A stretch of DNA of 64,000 nt from positions 1 through 64,000 of the forward strand of contig JAEZLF010000288.1 in NCBI GenBank assembly GCA_023435925.1, written 5' to 3'. The DNA comes from Bacillota bacterium. Its GTDB lineage: Bacteria; Bacillota; Clostridia; Acetivibrionales; DTU013. The stretch's first letter is position 1, and each line of letters starts with the position of its first letter. Positions 18,401 through 26,311 of the stretch are shown in pieces. The notes under the pieces are model-generated. The model was not told the origin of the DNA. It worked only from the letters and a program-made list of their open reading frames with translations, and did not search any database. Both the position numbers and the translations under genes were made by a program.

Positions 18401-19512
18401 CTATACTGGTAATAGACCATTACGTGCCTCATTATGATAAAGATGCAGGATCAAGAACCACATTCCAATATCTTAAACTATTTACAGAAATAGGACTTAA
18501 TGTAAAGTTTATTGGCGATAATTTTTACAGGCATGAGCCTTATACCAGTGCTCTCCAGCAATTAGGAGTTGAAGTGTTGTATGGCGTATGGTATAGTGAT
18601 AATTGGAAAAAGTGGATTAAGGAAAATGCTGAAGAAATTGATTATGTATATCTGAACCGTCCTCATATTTCGATTAAGTATATTGATTATATTAGAAATA
18701 ATACAAAAGCTAAAGTTATATATTATGGGCATGATCTACATTATTTGAGAGAGCTAAGAGAGTATGATATCTCAAGAGACAGTGAAATTCTAAAGTCAGC
18801 TGAAAATTGGAAGAAAATAGAGTTTAAAATCATAGGGAAAGCCGATGCAGTCTACTATCCTTCGCAAATAGAAATTGATGAAATAAGAAAGCATATACCC
18901 AAGGTTAATGCGAAGGCAATACCAGCATATATTTTTGACATAACAGAGTCTACAAATGAGTATATCCCAGAAGACCGAAAAGACATTATGTTTGTAGGAG
19001 GTTTTACGCATAAACCCAATATTGATGCAGTATTATGGTTTGCCAAAAAAATTTATCCATTAGTTTTAAATGAGATTCCGAATATGAAGTTCTATATAAT
19101 TGGATCAAACCCTACGGATGAGGTTAGAAAATTAGCGTCAGACAGCATCATAGTTACAGGATTTGTATCTGATGAACAGTTAGACAAATATTATGAGAGT
19201 TGTAAACTGACTGTTGTGCCCCTAAGATATGGTGCTGGAGTCAAGGGTAAAATTGTTGAGGCAATGTTTAAGCAAATGCCTGTAATAACAACGCCAATTG
19301 GTGCTGAGGGCTTAATTAATATTGACAAAGCTTTAGTAACTGCAGAGAGTAATGATGAGTTTGCAAACTACATTATACGGTATTATAATAATGATAATTT
19401 ACTAGAAGAGTTAACTAAATCTGCTTTTAATTATGTTAAGAAATACTTTACGAAACAGAGTGTTATAGATTCTCTTAAGAATGACATTGTCATTAATAAT
19501 AAAATGAGATAA
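15448..19512 (+). CDS. Multidomain methyltransferase/coiled-coil/GT2/GT4 glycan enzyme (WsaE-like)
   Basis: A 1354-aa protein. In order: a CxxC...CxxC zinc-ribbon-like start (CYICGA, CAVCSA); a first methyltransferase-like domain (about 60-200) with a weak SAM loop; a canonical second methyltransferase (about 285-400, VDAACGEGYGSMYLA, VIGIDIS); a coiled coil (about 490-610) with 28-residue repeats; a GT2 domain (about 718-960; VSIIIPVYNQW, ADDGSTD, NNDTNV, EDSDLAFEV); and a GT4 domain (about 985-1340; FVGGFTHKPN, PLRYGAGVKGKIVEAM). WsaE of Geobacillus S-layer glycosylation is likewise a methyltransferase joined to two glycosyltransferases and caps chains by O-methylation. The position after wzm/wzt is the same as expected for that role. 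Sugar specificity cannot be read. Confidence 0.8.
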   Translation: MVVTNEKCYICGARTDFNIVSEATLLREAQCAVCSASLRNSDVAKYIVKALLNLDLSLKECIDDLTKFKILEAASSGPIHDMIKDLPFYTCFEYYDGIKPGEYINGVLCNDLQNLTFNSECFDLIITQDVMEHVKNPEKAIKEIQRVLKNGGVHIFSVPLHDYKKTTSRKDLKPVFHGDPLRDGIQVETDWGLDICEIIDRYGMKTVQYNQHTFYESDELTNVDIEYDKYMNSEHINFFKYNSVVFVSQKKQEGDMVKFTGERYIPGKSDSLEMDIEHLQRYYTLGDIVKGKVIVDAACGEGYGSMYLANRASKVIGIDISEETINTAKKIYKRDNLDYLCASIDNIPIEDKSVDIIISYETIEHVDSKTQHGFMSEIKRILKDDGLLIISTPNKEVYSDLFNYKNPHHVKEFNTSDFRFFLKSYFEHVKMYYQRFEVASLINSGEESYIKVVNRDVTPIHNSKYLIAVCSNFDISISMSSIVYEKDRKYIKLIQRIIETQNEIEKLGAWGKQLDEEIRKRDELIGSQNTRIEELSVWGKMLDEEVINKNDILASQNAKIEELSLKAEALENENTTLNKLIKSIETTSEHILDDQEERMQSLLEKEKELDNIYRSRGWRYLLKAYKLEDKIIPLHSKQREVLKAPYFMLKNLKLIVKHTNRENLKKFYSYAKKESPTQVLQHIKSYLNRYKPIAKMELQIYDATDKYEKLSFVYSSHPLVSIIIPVYNQWKYTYSCLCSILQNTAGIEYEIIIADDGSTDETSHIEDYAENVIAIRNTKNLGFLLNCNHAAKQARGKYIMFLNNDTNVQKDWLRYLVELIEKDSKIGMVGSKLVYADGRLQEAGGIIWKDASGWNYGRLDDPEKPEYNYVKEVDYISGASIMIRADLWYKIGGFDERFAPAYCEDSDLAFEVRKHGYKVMFQPKSVVVHFEGISHGTDTGTGIKSYQVKNRERFLDKWEETLKTGQFDNGQNVFLARDRSRNKKSILVIDHYVPHYDKDAGSRTTFQYLKLFTEIGLNVKFIGDNFYRHEPYTSALQQLGVEVLYGVWYSDNWKKWIKENAEEIDYVYLNRPHISIKYIDYIRNNTKAKVIYYGHDLHYLRELREYDISRDSEILKSAENWKKIEFKIIGKADAVYYPSQIEIDEIRKHIPKVNAKAIPAYIFDITESTNEYIPEDRKDIMFVGGFTHKPNIDAVLWFAKKIYPLVLNEIPNMKFYIIGSNPTDEVRKLASDSIIVTGFVSDEQLDKYYESCKLTVVPLRYGAGVKGKIVEAMFKQMPVITTPIGAEGLINIDKALVTAESNDEFANYIIRYYNNDNLLEELTKSAFNYVKKYFTKQSVIDSLKNDIVINNKMR
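16957..17208 (+). repeat. 84-bp (28-residue) in-frame repeats encoding a coiled coil
   Basis: Three units of four heptads: 16957-17040 (residues 504-531), 17041-17124 (532-559) and a degenerate 17125-17208 (560-587). Units 1 and 2 share WGK-x-LDEE and SQN-x-(R/K)IEELS at identical spacing. DNA identity is moderate, so the duplication is old. Confidence 0.8.
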
Positions 19513-19582
19513 ACATTTCGTTGATGATATGAATATGTTATAATTTTTAAGTAGCTTAAGGATATGAAAAAGTATAAATAGT

Positions 19583-20368
19583 GTGATATATAAAGTTATG
19601 CCCTTAATAAAAATTTTCGCAAAGGAATATTGGAGTATGGGAAGATATTATGTTGGTAACCTTGAACTTGATTTTTCCGAAAGCAAAATACATGAGTCAA
19701 AAGCGGAGCTTTTAGAATTATATTGGCTTTATCATCCGAGATTTAGATTCATTAAAAATACGCCCATTCACTCAAAGTTCTTAGATGTTGGAGCAGGTGA
19801 TGGTGGTTTACAATATTGGAAAGAATGGAGATTACCACCGAGGAATGACTTGGAAATGTATGCAATCGATATGCAAAAGGGTAAGTTGTTTTCTAGGTAT
19901 ATTGATTACCAGATTTGCAATTTAGATAAAGAATGTATTAAATATGATGATAATTATTTTAATGTTGTGTTCATATCACATGTCTTAGAGCATATTAATG
20001 ATGAAACTAGATTTATACTTGATGTCAATAGAGTCTTAAAAAATGGAGGCAAGCTATATATTGAAATACCTACACCAGAAACAATAAATTATCCAAGCAG
20101 AAGACTATTCATAGATCAAGGTATTAACGTTTCTACAGTCAATTTCTTTGATGACAACTCTCATCTCAAGACATATGATGCTGAAGAGCTAAAAAGACTG
20201 CTACACTCAAACGGTTTTAGAATACTTGAGTATGGTGTTATTGAAAATAAATATATAGAAGATAAGCTATTTTCATACGGTATAAAGAATAATGATCAAG
20301 AACTGCTAACCTATTCTATTTGGTCTAAACTTAGGTGGGCTCAATATATAATTGGCGAGAAGGTGTAG
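19583..20368 (+). CDS. SAM-dependent methyltransferase (class I, type 11)
   Basis: A 261-aa protein with a class I methyltransferase fold. The SAM loop is LDVGAGDGG (about residues 67-75), and the acidic end of strand 2 is YAIDMQ. The post-I region [13 protein letters not shown] is followed by [15 protein letters not shown], both typical of Methyltransf_11 proteins in glycan clusters. The start is GTG 19583 with no clear SD. The 70-bp gap from the previous gene is very AT-rich. It overlaps the hddA frame's upstream region but not its chosen start. It probably methylates a sugar or an NDP-sugar of the glycan, or forms part of chain capping; the substrate is unknown. Confidence 0.8.
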   Translation: MIYKVMPLIKIFAKEYWSMGRYYVGNLELDFSESKIHESKAELLELYWLYHPRFRFIKNTPIHSKFLDVGAGDGGLQYWKEWRLPPRNDLEMYAIDMQKGKLFSRYIDYQICNLDKECIKYDDNYFNVVFISHVLEHINDETRFILDVNRVLKNGGKLYIEIPTPETINYPSRRLFIDQGINVSTVNFFDDNSHLKTYDAEELKRLLHSNGFRILEYGVIENKYIEDKLFSYGIKNNDQELLTYSIWSKLRWAQYIIGEKV

Positions 20369-20372
20369 CCTG

Positions 20373-21398
20373 ATGATTGTACGTTCTAAAGCCCCATTAA
20401 GATTGGGACTTGCAGGCGGTGGCACAGATGTGTCTCCATATAGTGATGAGTATGGTGGATATGTATTGAACGCAACAATTGACATGTATGCATATTGTAC
20501 GATTGAGACCACAAATGATAATAAAGTTAGTTTTTATGCTACGGATAGGGAAGAATTTTTTGAAGATGAAGCTAAAGAAAGTCTGATTATTGATGGTTTA
20601 TTGAGCTTGCATAAAGGTATCTATAATAGAATTGTGAGGCAGTATAATAATAGTATTCCACTATCGATTAAGGTTGTTACTTATTCAGACGCGCCTGCGG
20701 GTTCTGGGCTTGGGTCGTCATCAACAATGGTAGTAGCTATTTTGAAGGCATATGTAGAGTTATTAAATTTGCCCTTGGGTGAATATGATATTGCTCACCT
20801 GGCATATCAAATCGAGCGTTTGGATGTAGGACTAAGTGGAGGGAAACAGGATCAGTATGCGGCAACTTTTGGAGGGTTTAATTTTATCGAGTTTTACTCT
20901 TATGATCGGGTCATCGTGAACCCCCTGAGAATAAAGAATTGGATTATAAACGAATTGGAAAGTTCAATGATATTATTTTATACCGGGACATCAAGAGAAT
21001 CAGCTAAAATAATACAAGAGCAGGTAAGAAATACTCAGACTAGAGATGCTAGATCACTAAATGCTATGCACGAACTTAAAGCAGATGCACTTATCATGAA
21101 AGAGGCTATTTTAAAGGGTGATATATTAAATTTCGCTAAACACTTGGGAAAGTCATGGGAAGCTAAAAAAACTATGGCAACTTCAATTACGAATCTTGAA
21201 ATTGATGCTATATACGAAGCTGCACTTGAAGCTGGTGCATACGCTGGTAAGGTTACTGGTGCAGGTGGTGGTGGATTTATGATGTTCATTGTTGACCCGG
21301 TAAAGAAAATTCAAGTCATAAGAGAATTGTGTAAGCTGAATGGCCAGGTCGTTAGATTTCATTTTGTAAAGGATGGTACACAAGGATGGAGAGTATAG
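20373..21398 (+). CDS. hddA: D-glycero-alpha-D-manno-heptose-7-phosphate kinase
   Basis: A 341-aa GHMP kinase that makes the 1,7-bisphosphate in the GDP-heptose pathway. N-terminal [20 protein letters not shown] is the HddA-type signature; [12 protein letters not shown] is the ATP-binding loop; [14 protein letters not shown] is the third GHMP motif. The ATG at 20373 is used (AAGGTG upstream) rather than the in-frame start at 20352, which would overlap the methyltransferase gene. With gmhA, hddC and gmhB next door the pathway is complete, which separates HddA from generic GHMP kinases. Confidence 0.93.
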   Translation: MIVRSKAPLRLGLAGGGTDVSPYSDEYGGYVLNATIDMYAYCTIETTNDNKVSFYATDREEFFEDEAKESLIIDGLLSLHKGIYNRIVRQYNNSIPLSIKVVTYSDAPAGSGLGSSSTMVVAILKAYVELLNLPLGEYDIAHLAYQIERLDVGLSGGKQDQYAATFGGFNFIEFYSYDRVIVNPLRIKNWIINELESSMILFYTGTSRESAKIIQEQVRNTQTRDARSLNAMHELKADALIMKEAILKGDILNFAKHLGKSWEAKKTMATSITNLEIDAIYEAALEAGAYAGKVTGAGGGGFMMFIVDPVKKIQVIRELCKLNGQVVRFHFVKDGTQGWRV

Positions 21399-21400
21399 GT

Positions 21401-21985
21401 GTGGATAAGTTTATTAATAATCAAATAGAGAAATCAATCCAAATTAAGCAGTACGTTTTGGATAGTGAAGAGCTTTTATACTTAATAAAGGAAGTTAGCA
21501 TTATAGCGGTAAAGGCATACAAGAAAGGTAATAAGATTTTAATAGCAGGAAATGGTGGTAGTGCAGCAGATGCTCAGCACATTGCAGGAGAGCTGGTTAA
21601 TAAATTCTATTTTGATAGATCAGGTTTACCTGCAATTGCACTATCAACAGATACATCAGTCCTAACTGCGATAAGTAATGACTATGGATTTGACAGAATA
21701 TTCGCACGTCAAATTCAAGCTAATGGAGTCGCAGGAGATTTGTTTCTTGGAATATCAACATCGGGAGATTCGTCAAATATTATTCTTGCATTGGAAGAAT
21801 GTAAAAGAAAAGGAATAATAACGGTAGGGCTTACAGGTCAATCGGGCGGTAGAATGTCGGATATGTGTGATTATTGCATCAAGATTCCATCAGAAGAGAC
21901 ACCAAGAGTCCAGGAAGCACATATAATGGTTGGACATATTATCTGTTCAATTATTGAAGAAGATATATTTGGGAGAGGATTTTAA
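21401..21985 (+). CDS. gmhA: Sedoheptulose-7-phosphate isomerase (phosphoheptose isomerase)
   Basis: A 194-aa SIS-domain enzyme turning sedoheptulose-7-phosphate into D-glycero-D-manno-heptose-7-phosphate. ILIAGNGGSAADAQHIAGELVN is split here as GNGGSAADAQH plus AGELV, the GmhA signature, and GISTSGDSSNI is the phosphate-binding SIS motif. GTG 21401 is preferred (GGAG about 9 nt upstream, and no overlap); ATG 21386 inside hddA is the alternative. It carries out the first step of the heptose branch. Confidence 0.92.
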   Translation: MDKFINNQIEKSIQIKQYVLDSEELLYLIKEVSIIAVKAYKKGNKILIAGNGGSAADAQHIAGELVNKFYFDRSGLPAIALSTDTSVLTAISNDYGFDRIFARQIQANGVAGDLFLGISTSGDSSNIILALEECKRKGIITVGLTGQSGGRMSDMCDYCIKIPSEETPRVQEAHIMVGHIICSIIEEDIFGRGF

Positions 21986-22681
21986 ATGGAGGCTATTATA
22001 TTAGCAGGCGGTTTTGGCAGTAGACTAAGATCAGTTATATCTGATACCCCAAAACCCATGGCACCGATAGCTAATAAGCCATTTTTGTGCTTTTTATTTG
22101 AGTATCTTATTAAAAACGAGGTTAACAAAGTTATCCTATCCGTCGGCTATAGATATGAAAAAATTGTTGAATATTATGGTAATCAGTATAAAGGAATATC
22201 AATTGCATATTCATATGAAAGTAGGCCATTAGGGACAGGGGGGGGTATAAAGAAAGCTTTAGCACAAGTGTGTTCAGATGATGTATTTATATTAAACGGA
22301 GATACTTATTTTGATGTTAATTTAAGCAGTCTTTTGCAAAAGCATACCGATACTAATGCTGACATAACTTTATCTTTAAAGCCAATGTGTTACTATAATA
22401 GATATGGTTCTGTGACTACCATGGGTGATAGAGTTGTGAGATTTGAAGAAAAAAAGTTTAAAGAGTATGGTAATATAAATGGTGGAGTATATATTGCGAA
22501 AAGCTCAATATTTGATAAAGTGGAAATGCCAGAAAAATTCTCTTTCGAAGCTGATTTTTTAGATAGAAATGTTGAAACATTAAAAATTCATGCATTTATT
22601 GCAGATAGTTATTTTATAGACATTGGGATACCTGAAGATTATGAAAAAGCACAAAAGGAGCTTCCTGTATTATATGAATAG
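21986..22681 (+). CDS. hddC: D-glycero-alpha-D-manno-heptose-1-phosphate guanylyltransferase
   Basis: A 231-aa sugar nucleotidyltransferase starting one base after the gmhA stop. AGGFGSRLRSVISDTPKPM is the GTP-loop signature. LGTGGGIKKAL and ILNGDTYFDV (metal Asp) are in family positions, with the short C-terminus typical of HddC. It joins heptose-1-phosphate to GMP, giving GDP-D-glycero-alpha-D-manno-heptose, the donor known from Aneurinibacillus S-layer glycans. The activating nucleotide is assigned from pathway context, not from a residue I can point to. Confidence 0.9.
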   Translation: MEAIILAGGFGSRLRSVISDTPKPMAPIANKPFLCFLFEYLIKNEVNKVILSVGYRYEKIVEYYGNQYKGISIAYSYESRPLGTGGGIKKALAQVCSDDVFILNGDTYFDVNLSSLLQKHTDTNADITLSLKPMCYYNRYGSVTTMGDRVVRFEEKKFKEYGNINGGVYIAKSSIFDKVEMPEKFSFEADFLDRNVETLKIHAFIADSYFIDIGIPEDYEKAQKELPVLYE

Positions 22682-23228
22682 AGCACTGTTTCTGGATAGA
22701 GATGGAGTAGTAAACGTTGAGAAAAATTATGTGCATAGAATTAAGGACTTTGAGTTTGTTGAAGGTATATTCGAATTAACTATGTTTTTACAGAGCAAAG
22801 GTTATTTAATTTTTATAATTACAAACCAAGCTGGGATTGCACGAGGTTATTATACAGAAGAGGATTTTAGGATATTAAATGATTGGATGTTAAATGAGTT
22901 TATAAAGAGAGGCTGCAATATTTCCAAGGTATATTTTTGTCCACATCACCCCGTGTATGGTCTGGGAAAATACAAAATAGATTGTGAATGCAGAAAGCCA
23001 AAGCCTGGTATGATATTGCTAGCTAAAGATGAATTCAATATTGATTTAGAGCAATCTATATTGATTGGTAATTCGGAATCAGATATGGAAGCCGGAATAA
23101 ATGCTGGAATTGTTATTAATTATTTGTTAGCGGATGGAAGTACGAATGTAAATGAGAAAAAAGGATATAAAGTTGTAAAAAATTTATTAGACATAATGTA
23201 CAAAATGCGGCTAGGGCTATTAATTTGA
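22674..23228 (+). CDS. gmhB: D-glycero-D-manno-heptose-1,7-bisphosphate 7-phosphatase
   Basis: A 184-aa HAD-superfamily phosphatase. LFLDRDGVVN carries the nucleophile and acid/base aspartates, and TNQAGIARG is motif II. CPHHP followed by CECRKPKPGM supplies the cysteine/histidine zinc-binding loop seen in GmhB, and IGNSESDMEAG is motif IV. The start is ATG 22674, overlapping the hddC stop by 8 bp with AAGGAG upstream; the longer frame from 22623 lies inside hddC. It removes the 7-phosphate so HddC can act. Confidence 0.92.
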   Translation: MNRALFLDRDGVVNVEKNYVHRIKDFEFVEGIFELTMFLQSKGYLIFIITNQAGIARGYYTEEDFRILNDWMLNEFIKRGCNISKVYFCPHHPVYGLGKYKIDCECRKPKPGMILLAKDEFNIDLEQSILIGNSESDMEAGINAGIVINYLLADGSTNVNEKKGYKVVKNLLDIMYKMRLGLLI

Positions 23229-23303
23229 GTTATTGCAGTTCGACTGAGCCTAAAAGAACAAATATTTAGCTGCTTACATAAAGAATCCTGGAGGAATAGA
23301 AGG

Positions 23304-26300
23304 GTGAAAGATAAAAACATACAGGAATCGAGAAGTGTTGAAATCAAAGGAATCGGCGTATGGGTTAGTGTATTCATCGCTATCACATTTGGTATTTTTG
23401 GGCCACTTGGATTATATATAACCAATATAAATGAATTTTGGTTTTCTATAGGAGACATATGGTGGATTGCTTTGCTAGGAGGCTTACTTCTGTTTGCTGT
23501 ATGCTTTGGAGTAAATCTTATTTTTAAAGACAAAAAACGCGAAATTTGCGCATGCCTGATATTTGGCGTGTCGTTGGGTTTCTATATTCAGGGGAATTGG
23601 GTTACTACTGATTACGGGATACTGGATGGTAAAAATATCAATTGGAGTGCATATGCAGACATAGCAATTATAAATACTATGATATGGGTAATATGTTTCA
23701 TGCTACCATTTGTCCTACGTCATTTCCTTCCAGAATACTGGAAAAAGATAATTAAGTATGCAGCAATTTTTTTTGTACTCATTCAGATCATTACGCTCGG
23801 AACGCTGCTGATGACAACGAATCTCAGTCAGAACGATTCTGATACCTATCTGACGACTGACGGACAATTTGAATTATCCAAGAACGAAAATATTGTTATT
23901 TTTGTTCTTGATGCTTTTGATTCGAGTTATTTAAAGGCGTTAATGGAAGAATACCCAGAACTAACGAGTGCCTTTGATAATTTTACATATTACCCGGACA
24001 TGGTAGCCGGTGGAGCAACGACAAAGATTGCCATGCCAGCAATACTGACGGGAGTGCCATACACTCAATCCATCTCTTATTCAGACTACATTAATTATGC
24101 ATATACGCAGACCGATCTTTTTATTAAGCTCAAAGAACAGAATTATTCCACCGGGATATATACGATTCCAACTTTTGTTTCATCATCGCAGAGCGATTTG
24201 GTTGATAACCTCACGACGGGAAAAACTAAAATAAATTCATATGGTAAGCTTGCAAAATATATCTATCAATTTGCTGCGTTTCGATACATGCCCCATTTAT
24301 TGAAAAGTAAATTCTGGTTTTACAGTGGCATATTTGACGAACTGAAGAGTGGTAGTAATGCCAAAAACTATTCTTATGATAATGTGACATTTTATCAAAA
24401 CATGATGGAAGATGGAATTTCATCCGATATAGAAGGAAATTCATTTAGATTGTACTACCTGCTGGGAGCGCACCCACCTTATGAGATGAATGAATATGCG
24501 GAAAAAGTATCGCCAAATGAAACATCACAACTACAACAGGCAAAAGGCTCTCTTTATATAATTGAGGAGTATATGAATCAACTCAAACAAGCAGGTATTT
24601 ATGATAACACAGCCATTATAATTATGGCAGATCATGGCGACATTGGTCATCATCACAATCCTTTATTTATGATAAAATTATTCGGTGAGTCAAAGGATTT
24701 TTGTACTTCATATGCACCGCTGTCATATTATGACCTACACGCTACGTTGCTATCAATTATAACCGGGAACGATAAAGATTATGGGAAAACGATTTTTGAT
24801 TTTGAAGAAGGTGATAAGAGAGAACGCTATTTTTACTTCAATGCGTCTGAGAATTATTTAACATCAATTGTGGAATATGCAATTAACGGGTATGCGGGGG
24901 ATGATAGTTCTGTTATAGCGACTGGCAATATCTATACAGGCAATTCTGACGACTCGTTAATTGCGCATGAATATGATTTTGGAACGGTATTGACTTTTGG
25001 ACCTGATGGAACAGCCATGTCGCATTGTATTAGCGGGTTCAGTGGTATTGATATGCTCAACTATACGTGGACAGATGGGAAAACAGCCAAGATGAGATTT
25101 GATTTGTCGGAAATACCAAATCAGAACCTAATTACTAGTATCAATACGATGGTATACTCCAGTGTTAGATCCCAACGTGTTATCGTTAGGGTCGGGGAAA
25201 AGATAGTTCATGCAGGGATCTACGACAAAACCTCAACAATCGATTTTGTTGTCCCCAAAGAGTTGCTTGACGGCAAGACATTGATACTTGACTTTGAGTT
25301 TCCTGATGCTGTATGCCCCCAGGAAGTATTCGGCGCAGGTCATGATTCTCGAACTCTTGCATTCGCATTAATGAATATGTCGATATCAGAAGGTATTCTC
25401 GAGGATGAAAATGAAATATGCAGTTATTCTCTTGGTGATGTTATAGAGTTTACAAGTGAAAAGAACGGTACGAGATATTTCAAAAATGGTATAAACAAAA
25501 TAGACCAAAACTACGCATGGTCATCTGGCAATAAGAGCTGGATGATTATGGAAACCGGTGAAGTTGACAGTAATTTAGTGTGTTTTATAGATTTTGCCAG
25601 TGTTTTAAATGGGAGTCAGCGATTGACTATATCTACAAGAGGAACTACACTATATGATGACATTGTAACTTCTGATAAAAAGACAATAAGCTTTACGATA
25701 CCGGCAGAATATATAGCCTCACAAACTATTTCCTTAGATTTTGAATATCAAGACGCGGCTTCTCCCAAGAATTTTGGTACTGGTACAGATGTGCGAGTTT
25801 TAGCAGTAGCATTTAAATCGATTACTATTAAAAGAACCGATGAATATATGAAATTCAAGAAATTATTTTTTACTGACGGAAAAGCTGTGATTAGTTTTTC
25901 CGAGGACGGCAACGATAAGTTGTATATAACTGAAGGCACAGATTGGTATACTAATCAAAAAACTTATCGCTGGACTGGAAAATATGCAGAACTTCAAACC
26001 GATATAGATTCTGATGTTGATTTGACTATGACTGTCTATGGATATGTCTATCAGCAATCGGGCGGAAGTATCGTTACACTTAATGGAACTGTCGTAGCCA
26101 ATTTGGATGCTGGAGATGGTTTTAGGCAATATGAGATAGCGCTGCCAAGTAAACTACTAAAAGCAGACGGATTACAGACTATAGCATTTTCCTCAGAAAA
26201 TGCGGTATCGCCATTTGATGCGGGTACCGGAAAAGATAAAAGGGAATTGGGGATCGCTCTTAGTACGATCACTTTTGAAAAAGTATCAATTGTAGGTGAG

Positions 26301-26309
26301 GGTTCATAA
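23304..26309 (+). CDS. Alkaline-phosphatase-superfamily membrane enzyme with three C-terminal repeats
   Basis: A 1001-aa protein with about four N-terminal helices (residues 16-180) followed by an extracellular sulfatase/LtaS-like catalytic domain (about 195-520). IVIFVLDAFDSSY has the first metal aspartate, GGATTKIAMP the probable Thr nucleophile, and MADHGDIGHHH the second metal site. LtaS-type enzymes move phosphoglycerol groups between lipids and polymers outside the membrane. Residues about 586-993 contain three repeats of roughly 105 residues, each opening Y-x-W and closing with 'G.G.D.R.L..A...I'; they look like beta-sandwich, perhaps glycan-binding, domains. The start is GTG 23304 after GGAGG. 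Its donor is unknown; the neighbouring phosphonate genes make a phosphonate ester possible. Confidence 0.72.
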   Translation: MKDKNIQESRSVEIKGIGVWVSVFIAITFGIFGPLGLYITNINEFWFSIGDIWWIALLGGLLLFAVCFGVNLIFKDKKREICACLIFGVSLGFYIQGNWVTTDYGILDGKNINWSAYADIAIINTMIWVICFMLPFVLRHFLPEYWKKIIKYAAIFFVLIQIITLGTLLMTTNLSQNDSDTYLTTDGQFELSKNENIVIFVLDAFDSSYLKALMEEYPELTSAFDNFTYYPDMVAGGATTKIAMPAILTGVPYTQSISYSDYINYAYTQTDLFIKLKEQNYSTGIYTIPTFVSSSQSDLVDNLTTGKTKINSYGKLAKYIYQFAAFRYMPHLLKSKFWFYSGIFDELKSGSNAKNYSYDNVTFYQNMMEDGISSDIEGNSFRLYYLLGAHPPYEMNEYAEKVSPNETSQLQQAKGSLYIIEEYMNQLKQAGIYDNTAIIIMADHGDIGHHHNPLFMIKLFGESKDFCTSYAPLSYYDLHATLLSIITGNDKDYGKTIFDFEEGDKRERYFYFNASENYLTSIVEYAINGYAGDDSSVIATGNIYTGNSDDSLIAHEYDFGTVLTFGPDGTAMSHCISGFSGIDMLNYTWTDGKTAKMRFDLSEIPNQNLITSINTMVYSSVRSQRVIVRVGEKIVHAGIYDKTSTIDFVVPKELLDGKTLILDFEFPDAVCPQEVFGAGHDSRTLAFALMNMSISEGILEDENEICSYSLGDVIEFTSEKNGTRYFKNGINKIDQNYAWSSGNKSWMIMETGEVDSNLVCFIDFASVLNGSQRLTISTRGTTLYDDIVTSDKKTISFTIPAEYIASQTISLDFEYQDAASPKNFGTGTDVRVLAVAFKSITIKRTDEYMKFKKLFFTDGKAVISFSEDGNDKLYITEGTDWYTNQKTYRWTGKYAELQTDIDSDVDLTMTVYGYVYQQSGGSIVTLNGTVVANLDAGDGFRQYEIALPSKLLKADGLQTIAFSSENAVSPFDAGTGKDKRELGIALSTITFEKVSIVGEGS

Positions 26310-26311
26310 TA

